The notes beneath the pieces are model-generated. The model was not told the DNA's origin. It searched no databases and saw only the letters and a program-made list of their open reading frames with translations. A DNA stretch of 5,425 nucleotides from JBAXGE01 sp044344145 (GTDB taxonomy: Bacteria > Planctomycetota > Phycisphaerae > WQYP01), in NCBI GenBank assembly GCA_044344145.1, contig JBIJDM010000199.1:1-5425 (forward strand), read 5' to 3'. Position 1 is the stretch's first letter. Each line of letters starts with the position of its first letter. Shown in pieces: positions 1 through 5,210 of the stretch. The position numbers and the translations under genes were made by a program.

Positions 1-1
1 C

Positions 2-310
2 CCCTGGCCGGTCGAATTTCCCGATATCCCTTCGCTCTGGCACTATGCCCAACAGCACTGGCGCAATCATCCCGTCATGGGCCGGGTGGTCGAACATGGC
101 TCCTACGCGCTCTTCCAATACGCCCAAACGCTGGGCTATCCCGCCCGGCCTCAGGGTTATGCCAATAAATGCCATCTGTGCCACGACGTGCGCCGCTGGT
201 TGCATGGCCGGGGGCATTGGGCGGGGGTTTTAGGGCCAACCGAGGTATATCACGAGCTGCCTCCGGCCCCCGGGCCGGGGCAAAATTCGCTGCCCATTCT
301 GGGAAGCTGA
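2..310 (+). CDS. C-terminal part of a CxxC protein, possibly radical SAM/Fe-S family (5' end outside window)
   Basis: An open frame runs in from the left edge and stops at TGA 308-310, giving the last 102 residues of a longer protein. It is rich in Trp, His and Tyr. It contains a Lys-Cys-His-Leu-Cys-His segment (Cys codons at 170-172 and 179-181) followed by VRRWLH, and near the end LGPTEVYHEL. A KCHLC-x-x-VR segment followed by a short 'L-x-P-x-E-x-Y' tail resembles the C-terminal ends of some uncharacterised radical SAM/SPASM-like iron-sulfur proteins. That family call comes from memory of the pattern, because the N-terminal CxxxCxxC motif lies outside the window. The CxxC could equally bind zinc or be a redox pair. 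The last 15 or so residues are Pro/Gly-rich and probably disordered. I am confident the frame is coding but not about the function. The 117 bp before the next gene show no clear terminator. Confidence 0.6.
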   Translation, partial: PWPVEFPDIPSLWHYAQQHWRNHPVMGRVVEHGSYALFQYAQTLGYPARPQGYANKCHLCHDVRRWLHGRGHWAGVLGPTEVYHELPPAPGPGQNSLPILGS

Positions 311-427
311 CGAAATGGCTTGCGTATCCTCCGCTAACGTAGGAAAATACCCCTTGGTGGATATGTGTGGGCCCCATCTGGTATTCCCTGTCTCCACCGT
401 TGTAACGCCTTGCCATAAATCGAGTGA

Positions 428-1726
428 ATGACTATGACTCAGGATAATACCAATAACGACAGCCTCATTGCCCGGGCGCTGGTTGAACAGGGCCTGGTGA
501 CACGAACCGAACTGGAAGATTCCCAGGCTCTGCTCGAGCAGGCCAAACAGGATGGCTCCACCCGCACCCTGCGCGAGATCATGATCCAAAACGAAATTGT
601 CACCCAGCACCAGTGGCGCCGCGTCGCCCGCGGGGCCGAGGAGCAAAGCTCCGCCCAGCAGATTCCCGGCTATAAAATCATGTCGCGTCTGGGTTCCGGC
701 GGCATGGCCGTGGTGTTTCTGGCCAAACAGATTTCGCTGGATCGCATGGTCGCCATCAAAGTGCTGCCCCAGCGCATGACCACCAGCGCCGAATTCGTCG
801 AACGCTTCTATAAAGAAGGTAAAGCCGCCGCCAAGCTCAATCACCCCAATATCGTCAGCGCGGTGGACGTCGGCGAAGCCAGTGGCCGGCACTACTTCGT
901 CATGGAATATGTCGAAGGCGGCACGGTACAGGATCGGCTCGACAAAGGCGGGGTATATTCTGAAAAAGAATCCCTCGTGATTGTCAGCCAGATGGCCAGC
1001 GCGCTGGATCACGCCCACCACGCGGGCCTGATTCACCGCGATGTGAAGCCGAAAAATATCATGATCGCCAAGGATGGCAGCGCCAAGCTGGCCGATATGG
1101 GTCTGGCCCGCGAACAGGGCGACCAGCAGGCCGCCGAACAGGAAGCCGGCAAGGCCTTCGGCACACCCTATTACATTTCCCCTGAACAAATCCGCGGCGA
1201 AGCCGAAATTGACGGCCGGGCCGATATCTACGGTCTGGGCGCCACCTTCTATCACATGGTCACCGGGCGCGTGCCGTTCGATGGCCCCTCACCGACCGCC
1301 GTGATGCACAAGCATTTGAAAGATGAACTGGTGCCTCCGGATCATCTGAATCCGTCGCTCAGCGCCGGCGTGGGCGAGATTATCGAAATGGCCATGGCCA
1401 AAAAGAAGAGCAACCGTTACGCCACCGCGCAGGATATGCTGGTGGATTTGCAATTGGTGGCCCGGGGCGAACCGCCCAAATTTGCCCGCCGCAGTTATGA
1501 CCTGAACTCACTGGCCGAACTGGGCAAAGCCGCCACCCCCCAGGAAGACTCCGTCGCGGTCCCCGCTCCGGGCCCCGGCACGCCCGAAGTCTACTCCCAG
1601 CAGCACACCATTGACCTCGCGCCCCCCTCACTGGCCGACCGTCTGCGCGATCCCATCGTGCTGGTCCTCGCTGGTGTGGTGGTGGTGGAACTACTGATTA
1701 TTATCATTTTACTGGCCACCCGCTGA
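428..1726 (+). CDS. Membrane-anchored Hanks-type serine/threonine protein kinase
   Basis: This 432-residue protein should phosphorylate Ser/Thr on target proteins from the inner face of the membrane. Residues about 11-70 form a helical region with two similar halves (ALVEQGLVTRTEL at 17-29; IMIQNEIVTQHQW at 51-63), resembling the GspE/MshE N-terminal fold. The kinase domain spans about 82-345. It has a Gly loop GSGGMAVVF (89-97), VAIK with catalytic Lys111, helix-C Glu130, the HRDVKPKN catalytic loop (203-210, Asp205), DMG instead of DFG (223-225, metal-binding Asp223 kept), GTPYYISPEQ (245-254), Asp266 and Arg330. All catalytic residues are present, so it should be active. A Pro/Ala-rich linker (about 370-400) leads to one hydrophobic helix (about 409-429) and a two-residue tail, so no extracellular sensor follows. 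No good Shine-Dalgarno precedes the ATG at 428. The ATG at 434 (GAG 10 nt upstream) is an alternative start losing two residues. I see no convincing promoter in 311-427. Confidence 0.95.
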   Translation: MTMTQDNTNNDSLIARALVEQGLVTRTELEDSQALLEQAKQDGSTRTLREIMIQNEIVTQHQWRRVARGAEEQSSAQQIPGYKIMSRLGSGGMAVVFLAKQISLDRMVAIKVLPQRMTTSAEFVERFYKEGKAAAKLNHPNIVSAVDVGEASGRHYFVMEYVEGGTVQDRLDKGGVYSEKESLVIVSQMASALDHAHHAGLIHRDVKPKNIMIAKDGSAKLADMGLAREQGDQQAAEQEAGKAFGTPYYISPEQIRGEAEIDGRADIYGLGATFYHMVTGRVPFDGPSPTAVMHKHLKDELVPPDHLNPSLSAGVGEIIEMAMAKKKSNRYATAQDMLVDLQLVARGEPPKFARRSYDLNSLAELGKAATPQEDSVAVPAPGPGTPEVYSQQHTIDLAPPSLADRLRDPIVLVLAGVVVVELLIIIILLATR

Positions 1727-1734
1727 GCAAGAAT

Positions 1735-2763
1735 CTATACCAATGTGGCCGTGGTGTCGTCCTGCGCCAGATTTTCACTGGAATGACCGGGAAACAGCTT
1801 GGCCTTGGGGTCCAGACGGGTCTTGATCGTATTCACCGCAATCGCCGCCTCGCCAAAGCCCGTGGCGATGAGCTTGATTTTTCCCGGATATGTGCAAATG
1901 TCCCCGGCCGCAAAGATTAACGGCACGCTCGTCTCCATATGCTGATCCACCGCGATGGCATTACCCTCCAGCCGCAGACCCCACTGGGCCAACCGCCCCA
2001 ACGTGGACAGAAATCCGACCTGCACGAGAATCCGGTCCATTTCCAGCCGGGTGGTGGCTTTGCTGCGGTTATCAAAGATGGTTACCGCCCGCAGCGTTGT
2101 GCCGTCTGCTTCGACGCTCTGCAATTCCTTGAACGTCAGGACTTTCACCCCCGCGGCCAGTACCCGTTGCAACGTGTCCTCATGGGCCCGAAACTGATTC
2201 CGCCGGTGTATCAGCGTAATCTCCCGGGCCGTATCCCCCAGATTCAGCGCCCAATCCAGCGCCGAATCGCCACCGCCGATAATCAGCGTGCGTTGCCGGT
2301 GAAAATCCGCTTTCTGCCGGACCAGATAAAACAGACTGTGATCTTCCAGCGCTGCAGTATTGGGCAGCGTGAGTTTGCGCGGATGAAATGCCCCGGCCCC
2401 GATCCCAATCAGCACCGCCCGCGCCTGATGCACGCCCTGTGTGGTGTGCAGAGCAAACACCCCGCTCACAGGATCGTGTTTGATCTCCAGTACCGTTTGC
2501 CCCAGCGCCCACTCCGGCTGGTTACTCTCGGCCTGAATCCGTAGTTGCTGCACCAAATCACGGGCCAGGATTTTCGGAAAGCCCGGCACGTCAAAAATGT
2601 ATTTCTCGGGATACAACGCCGTCAGTTGTCCGCCCACCTCCGGCAACGAATCAATCACCCGGATCCGCAACCGCCGCAACCCGGCATAAAACGCCGCATA
2701 CAACCCCACCGGGCCGGCGCCAATGATAATCAAATCGAGTATATCTGCTGGGGGTAGGGTCAT
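1735..2763 (-). CDS. Thioredoxin-reductase-like ferredoxin--NADP(+) reductase (YumC type)
   Basis: This 342-residue cytoplasmic flavoenzyme should move electrons between NADP(H) and ferredoxin or flavodoxin. Visible motifs are the FAD Rossmann loop GAGPVG (15-20) with Asp38 ending strand 2, then GGQLTALYPEKYIFDVPGFP (44-63), highly characteristic of YumC-type FNRs. The NADPH loop is GGGDSA (163-168), with HRRNQFRAHE (186-195), whose Arg pair fits recognition of the 2'-phosphate. The second FAD motif is AAGDICTYPGKIKLIATGFG (285-304), and FPGHSS (324-329) is typical of the family's C-terminal tail. The only Cys is Cys290. The CxxC pair of true thioredoxin reductases is absent, which excludes that reading. 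Length is normal for the family. The gene is convergent with the kinase (8 bp between stop codons) and divergent from the hydrolase. No Shine-Dalgarno precedes the ATG; instead a TATAAT lies 6 bp upstream, so the mRNA may be leaderless. Confidence 0.93.
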   Translation of the reverse strand: MTLPPADILDLIIIGAGPVGLYAAFYAGLRRLRIRVIDSLPEVGGQLTALYPEKYIFDVPGFPKILARDLVQQLRIQAESNQPEWALGQTVLEIKHDPVSGVFALHTTQGVHQARAVLIGIGAGAFHPRKLTLPNTAALEDHSLFYLVRQKADFHRQRTLIIGGGDSALDWALNLGDTAREITLIHRRNQFRAHEDTLQRVLAAGVKVLTFKELQSVEADGTTLRAVTIFDNRSKATTRLEMDRILVQVGFLSTLGRLAQWGLRLEGNAIAVDQHMETSVPLIFAAGDICTYPGKIKLIATGFGEAAIAVNTIKTRLDPKAKLFPGHSSENLAQDDTTATLV

Positions 2764-2769
2764 GCTTAA

Positions 2770-2775
2770 ATTATA
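2770..2775 (-). promoter_or_regulatory. TATAAT -10 box just upstream of the FNR start
   Basis: On the minus strand a perfect TATAAT ends 6 bp before the ATG of the reductase gene. With usual -10 spacing, transcription would begin at or next to the A of the ATG, giving a leaderless mRNA. This fits the lack of any Shine-Dalgarno. No recognisable -35 box lies 16-18 bp upstream (the region is CG-rich) and there is no TGn extension, so the call rests on the hexamer and its position alone. Confidence 0.4.
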
Positions 2776-2780
2776 GTAGT

Positions 2781-2806
2781 GCGATAGCCAGCCGGGGCGC
2801 TAGCCA
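2781..2806. promoter_or_regulatory. Tandem 10-bp direct repeat between divergent genes, possible operator
   Basis: GCGATAGCCA (2781-2790) and GCGCTAGCCA (2797-2806) match at 9 of 10 positions and start 16 bp apart. They sit between the two outward-facing -10 boxes. The first copy overlaps the candidate -35 of the hydrolase promoter and the second abuts its -10. The second copy contains the palindrome GCTAGC. The position suits a regulator that could act on both genes, but a 9/10 match in so short a region may be chance. Confidence 0.3.
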
Positions 2807-2813
2807 CTATATT
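2785..2813 (+). promoter_or_regulatory. Candidate sigma70-like promoter of the EEP-family hydrolase
   Basis: The -35 is TAGCCA at 2785-2790 (4/6 to TTGACA) and the -10 is TATATT at 2808-2813 (5/6 to TATAAT), with a 17-bp spacer. Transcription would start near 2820, giving a leader of about 27 nt that contains the Shine-Dalgarno at 2834-2839. The spacing and location are good and the -35 is modest. Confidence 0.5.
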
Positions 2814-2833
2814 TTACCAACACTGGGTCGTTT

Positions 2834-2839
2834 AAGGAG
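2834..2839 (+). promoter_or_regulatory. Shine-Dalgarno AAGGAG for the hydrolase gene
   Basis: AAGGAG lies 7 nt before the ATG at 2847, which fixes that start codon. It is one of only two strong ribosome binding sites in the window; the kinase and reductase genes lack one. Confidence 0.8.
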
Positions 2840-2846
2840 TTACAGG

Positions 2847-3863
2847 ATGCGCCGGGCCATTATCTTCGCGGTCGTAATCGCTGGTGTACTGGGCTTTGGC
2901 GGTGGTGCGGGCATTATGCGGCTGCTGACTCCGACCACCCCGTCAACCGTGCCCGCGCCCAATTCCGCGCCGCCATTCTCCGACGCCAGCGCATCGGCCA
3001 ACACCCGAAATATTTCCCAATACGGGGCTCCGGCCCATTGGCCCAATACCTTGCGTGTGGCCACCTACAACACCCAGAATCTCTGCGACCAATACGACAA
3101 TCCCTACACGGCCGATGAAGGCACCGGCGCCAAACCCGAAGCCCAAGTCAAAGCGCTCCTCGCCGCCATCAAAATCTTAAACTGTGATGTATTGATCCTG
3201 CAGGAAGTCGAGCAGGGGGGCTATCTGGCCAAATTGGCCGGTGATCATCTGCCGGAATATAAAGTCGTGGTGGACCCGCCCTCCAATGATCCGCGCGGCA
3301 TCACCGTGGCCGTCCTCAGTAAACTCCCCGTGACCCGCATCGTGAGTCATAAAACCGTGCCCCTTGAACCCACCGCCACCCCCGCGGCTATGCCCGAAGA
3401 ATTTTCCCGCGATCTGCTCCAGGTGGATGTGCAGCTCGCCCCCGGCCTGGACCTGTCGGTCTACGGCGTACACCTTAAGAGTAAACGCGACGCCACCGGC
3501 GACCCGAAAGGCGCCCACAAACGGCTGGCCGAAGCCCAAAAAGCGGCCACCATCATTCGCCACGAACAGGGCGCCACCGGCCTGTTCCTAATTGCCGGGG
3601 ATTTTAACGACACCCCCGACAGTCCTACCTTTGCCACGTTACTCGCCACTGTGCCGGGCATGGTGGATGTGCAGGCAGGCCGTCCGCTGGCCCAGCGCAT
3701 CAGCTTTGCCAATCCGCGTTACCGCGAGGCGATTGACAATATCTTCCTGTCGCCGCAACTCGCCCCCGCCTATGTGGCCGATTCCGCTCAGATCTGGTGG
3801 GGCGAGAACTTCGACACCGCCAGCGACCACCGCCCCCTCAGCATCACCCTGCGGCGGCCCTGA
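2847..3863 (+). CDS. Secreted or membrane-anchored endonuclease/exonuclease/phosphatase (EEP) family hydrolase
   Basis: This 338-residue protein belongs to the DNase I-like Mg2+-dependent phosphoesterase superfamily. It starts with two Arg and a hydrophobic stretch (about 4-23), which is an export signal or uncleaved anchor with no lipobox Cys. A Pro/Ser/Ala/Thr-rich linker (about 28-52) follows, so the catalytic domain probably acts outside the cytoplasm. EEP motifs appear in order: ATYNTQN (72-78, Asn75), LILQEVE (116-122, metal-ligand Glu120), YGVHLKSK (206-213, His209), IAGDFNDTPDS (249-259, Asp252 and Asn254), AIDNIF (295-300) and the terminal SDHRPL (326-331, Asp327 and His328). The active site is complete. 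Substrate cannot be read from sequence: nucleic acid, a phospholipid head group or another phosphoester are all possible. The start is set by AAGGAG 7 nt upstream. The gene is divergent from the reductase and convergent with aroF. A 5-bp hairpin (3883-3897) after the stop lacks a U-tract, so it is a poor terminator. Confidence 0.9.
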   Translation: MRRAIIFAVVIAGVLGFGGGAGIMRLLTPTTPSTVPAPNSAPPFSDASASANTRNISQYGAPAHWPNTLRVATYNTQNLCDQYDNPYTADEGTGAKPEAQVKALLAAIKILNCDVLILQEVEQGGYLAKLAGDHLPEYKVVVDPPSNDPRGITVAVLSKLPVTRIVSHKTVPLEPTATPAAMPEEFSRDLLQVDVQLAPGLDLSVYGVHLKSKRDATGDPKGAHKRLAEAQKAATIIRHEQGATGLFLIAGDFNDTPDSPTFATLLATVPGMVDVQAGRPLAQRISFANPRYREAIDNIFLSPQLAPAYVADSAQIWWGENFDTASDHRPLSITLRRP

Positions 3864-3884
3864 GCGTTGGCCCGGACCGCCGCA

Positions 3885-3956
3885 GCATGGTCTGCTGATT
3901 TACATCTCCCGATCCACCGCTGCCGCAATCCGCTTCAGCGACCGCATGGTCTGCTG
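3885..3956. repeat. 13-bp direct repeat spanning the hydrolase/aroF junction
   Basis: GCATGGTCTGCTG occurs exactly at 3885-3897, between the convergent stop codons, and at 3944-3956, inside the last codons of aroF. The copies are 59 bp apart. The intergenic copy, with the preceding CA, forms a small hairpin (CAGCA / TGCTG around TGGTC). The cause is unknown; it may be a relic of a local duplication or chance. Confidence 0.5.
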
Positions 3957-4922
3957 GAGCGTCTCCGGTGTAATGGACTGGGCGCCATCGGTCATGGCAT
4001 GTTCCGGATCGCCATGCACCTCGATAATCAAACCATCCGCGCCCGCCGCCACCGCCGCCCGGCACATATCCGGCACCAAATGCGCATGGCCCGTCCCTTG
4101 GCTGGGATCCACCACGATGGGCAGATGGCTCTTGCGGTGGACTTCCGGCACGATCGCCAGCGGCAGCGTGTTGCGGCAGTAGGTTTCAAACGTGCGGATG
4201 CCGCGTTCACACAGGATGACCTGATTGTTCCCGCGCGACATCACATATTCCGCCGCCAGCAGGAACTCCTCGAACGTGGATGCCATGCCGCGCTTCAGCA
4301 GCACCGGCTTGCGTTGTTCGCCCACCGCCCACAGCAGATTGAAATTCTGCATATTGCGTGCCCCCACCTGCAGCACATCGGCATATTTCGCCACCAGTGC
4401 CACCTGCTCAACCGCCATGACTTCCGTCACAATCGCCAGCCCGGTCTGCTCCCGCGCCTCGGCCAGAATCTCCAACCCCTTTTCCCCCATGCCCTGGAAC
4501 GCATACGGACTGGTGCGCGGTTTGAACGCCCCGCCGCGCAGCGCTGTGGCCCCGGCCTCTTTGACCGCGTGGGCAATGTCCAGCAATTGGCTGCGACTCT
4601 CGACCGAACACGGCCCGGCCATCAAAGCCACCTTGGTCCCACCGACCGTTCCGCCCAGTGTCCCACCCAGCGCGATCACGCTGCGTTCCTTTTTGACTTC
4701 CTTCGACGCCATCTTGTAGGGCGCCAGCACGGGCATCACTTTTTCCACACCCGGGAGTACTTCCAACTGGTCTTTACTCTTGGCCCGATCATCACCCAGT
4801 GCCGCAATCACGGTTCGCTCCGTTCCCACAATCACCTGATCAGTCAGGCCTTGTGCATGTAAATGTTTTTTTACCCGTTCAATATCCGCCGCTGAAGCAT
4901 TCAGTTCCATCACAATAATCAT
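3900..4922 (-). CDS. aroF: 3-deoxy-7-phosphoheptulonate (DAHP) synthase, type I-beta
   Basis: AroF joins phosphoenolpyruvate and erythrose-4-phosphate in the first step of the shikimate pathway. From the ATG at 4922 it has 340 residues, the usual size for the Thermotoga-type enzyme. Residues 1 to about 70 form the ferredoxin/ACT-like regulatory domain that in relatives mediates Phe/Tyr feedback. The TIM barrel shows AGPCSVES (102-109, metal Cys105), GGAFKPRTSPYAFQG (130-144), QVGARNMQN (185-193), LLKRGM (208-213), ERGIRTFE (239-246), DPSQGTGH (272-279) and EVHGDPEHAMTDG (301-313, metal Glu301 and Asp312). The remembered T. maritima ligands Cys102, Glu298 and Asp309 map here with a constant +3 offset. 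The fourth, His272, maps to Gln275, an unusual change. A longer in-frame TTG start at 5021 is rejected because GGAGG lies 6 nt before 4922 and the extension would read through the terminator hairpin. The upstream leader suggests regulation by attenuation. Confidence 0.96.
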   Translation of the reverse strand: MIIVMELNASAADIERVKKHLHAQGLTDQVIVGTERTVIAALGDDRAKSKDQLEVLPGVEKVMPVLAPYKMASKEVKKERSVIALGGTLGGTVGGTKVALMAGPCSVESRSQLLDIAHAVKEAGATALRGGAFKPRTSPYAFQGMGEKGLEILAEAREQTGLAIVTEVMAVEQVALVAKYADVLQVGARNMQNFNLLWAVGEQRKPVLLKRGMASTFEEFLLAAEYVMSRGNNQVILCERGIRTFETYCRNTLPLAIVPEVHRKSHLPIVVDPSQGTGHAHLVPDMCRAAVAAGADGLIIEVHGDPEHAMTDGAQSITPETLQQTMRSLKRIAAAVDREM

Positions 4923-4928
4923 CGCCAA

Positions 4929-4933
4929 CCTCC
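4929..4933 (-). promoter_or_regulatory. Shine-Dalgarno GGAGG that fixes the aroF start
   Basis: GGAGG on the minus strand lies 6 nt before the ATG at 4922. It selects this codon over the upstream in-frame TTG at 5021, and the resulting protein begins at the ACT-like domain as in family members. Confidence 0.85.
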
Positions 4934-4985
4934 GCTGGTAAAGGGTTCGAAACGTAGTCCGTAATGCCGACACATATTCCACCTT

Positions 4986-5026
4986 AAAAAATAAAAAAAC
5001 CTCGAACTCGTCAGAGCTCAAGGTTT
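4986..5026 (-). terminator. Strong intrinsic terminator upstream of aroF
   Basis: On the minus strand the arms 5026-5014 and 5009-4997 pair over 13 bp with no mismatch if two G-U wobbles are allowed (5017/5006 and 5020/5003). They enclose a UGAC loop and run into U7 (4999-4993), A, U6 (4991-4986). Read on the plus strand the two wobbles become C-A mismatches and no U-tract directly follows, so the element works for minus-strand transcripts. It ends 63 nt before the aroF ATG. It may end the upstream gene (stop at 5211, about 185 nt earlier), act as an attenuator in the aroF leader, or both. Confidence 0.85.
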
Positions 5027-5085
5027 CTAGTCATGCCGTTTTTTTATGGGTCAGACGCGTCCGGAGCTCACAGGCTTAATTGGAG

Positions 5086-5097
5086 TTGGTATACCAA
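5086..5097. repeat. 12-bp perfect palindrome TTGGTATACCAA
   Basis: TTGGTATACCAA is a perfect dyad in the aroF leader region. As DNA it has the form of a small operator half-site pair. As RNA it gives a weak TTGG/CCAA hairpin that competes with the ATTGG/CCAAT pairing of the leader model. It lies downstream of the predicted start of transcription, so if it binds a protein it would act as a roadblock or on RNA. Confidence 0.4.
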
Positions 5098-5165
5098 TAA
5101 AATCGGGCCGCAGCAGTGCGGTTACCGGCCAATGTGAGTTTGTTCGCAGCGTTCAACATGCCATC

Positions 5166-5194
5166 AGTATTGCCCGCACGCAGGCAAAAGTCAA
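5166..5194 (-). promoter_or_regulatory. Candidate sigma70-like promoter of aroF
   Basis: On the minus strand TTGACT (5194-5189, 5/6 to TTGACA) and AATACT (5171-5166, 4/6 to TATAAT) are separated by exactly 17 bp. The -35 begins 16 bp after the stop codon of the upstream gene. Transcription would start near 5159. No better promoter is visible between the terminator and the aroF ATG, where only 63 bp are available. Confidence 0.55.
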
Positions 5195-5210
5195 CTATCA
5201 CACCGTGGCC

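Larger units (their letters stand above)
4923..5159 (-). promoter_or_regulatory. Predicted 5' leader of aroF, candidate attenuator or riboswitch
   Basis: If transcription starts from the promoter at 5194-5166, aroF carries a leader of about 237 nt. Read along the minus strand, CTCACA (5138-5133) can pair with TGTGAG (5072-5067) to close a junction holding two hairpins. One is GGCCG (5130-5126) with CGGCC (5110-5106), or the competing CCGCA/TGCGG at 5121-5117/5112-5108. The other is ATTGG (5098-5094) with CCAAT (5083-5079). The closing strand runs into GAGCTC (5069-5064), identical to GAGCTC in the terminator 5' arm (5019-5014). Being self-complementary, it can pair with that arm and break the terminator. 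This gives an off state (closing helix plus terminator) and an on state (alternative pairing). I see no T-box signature and no run of aromatic codons. The helices are read by eye and short, so the model is a hypothesis. Confidence 0.4.

Noticed and set aside
320..348. Possible kinase promoter TTGCGT-17-GAAAAT
   Set aside because: Only 3/6 and 4/6 consensus matches; a hit of this quality is expected by chance in 117 bp.
230..1255. Long open frame on the minus strand (341 codons) opposite the kinase
   Set aside because: It is the antisense shadow of a clearly real kinase gene, its translation shows no family motif, and it also overlaps the end of the first gene.
1736..1744. TATACCAAT shared with 5090-5098
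   Set aside because: A single 9-bp match, one copy lying across the reductase stop codon; no flanking similarity or second palindrome half, so coincidence is the simplest reading.
3883..3897. Hairpin CAGCA/TGCTG after the hydrolase stop as a terminator
   Set aside because: The stem is only 5 bp and no U-tract follows on either strand.
3867..4862. Long plus-strand open frame (331 codons) opposite aroF
   Set aside because: It is antisense to a complete DAHP synthase; the translation is His/Arg/Gln-rich without motifs, as expected from the GC-rich complement.
4923..5021. N-terminal extension of AroF from a TTG at 5021
   Set aside because: It would translate the terminator hairpin and U-tract, has no ribosome binding site, and family members begin near the ATG at 4922, which has GGAGG at good spacing.
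5011..5034. Possible leader peptide MTRNLEL whose stop codon sits in the terminator loop
   Set aside because: There is no Shine-Dalgarno and no aromatic codons, so it does not fit ribosome-mediated attenuation by Phe, Tyr or Trp. The overlap is curious but probably chance.
4923..5159. T-box riboswitch upstream of aroF
   Set aside because: The conserved T-box antiterminator sequence and a long specifier stem-loop are not found; a GGTGG at 4983-4979 lies after the terminator, not before it.
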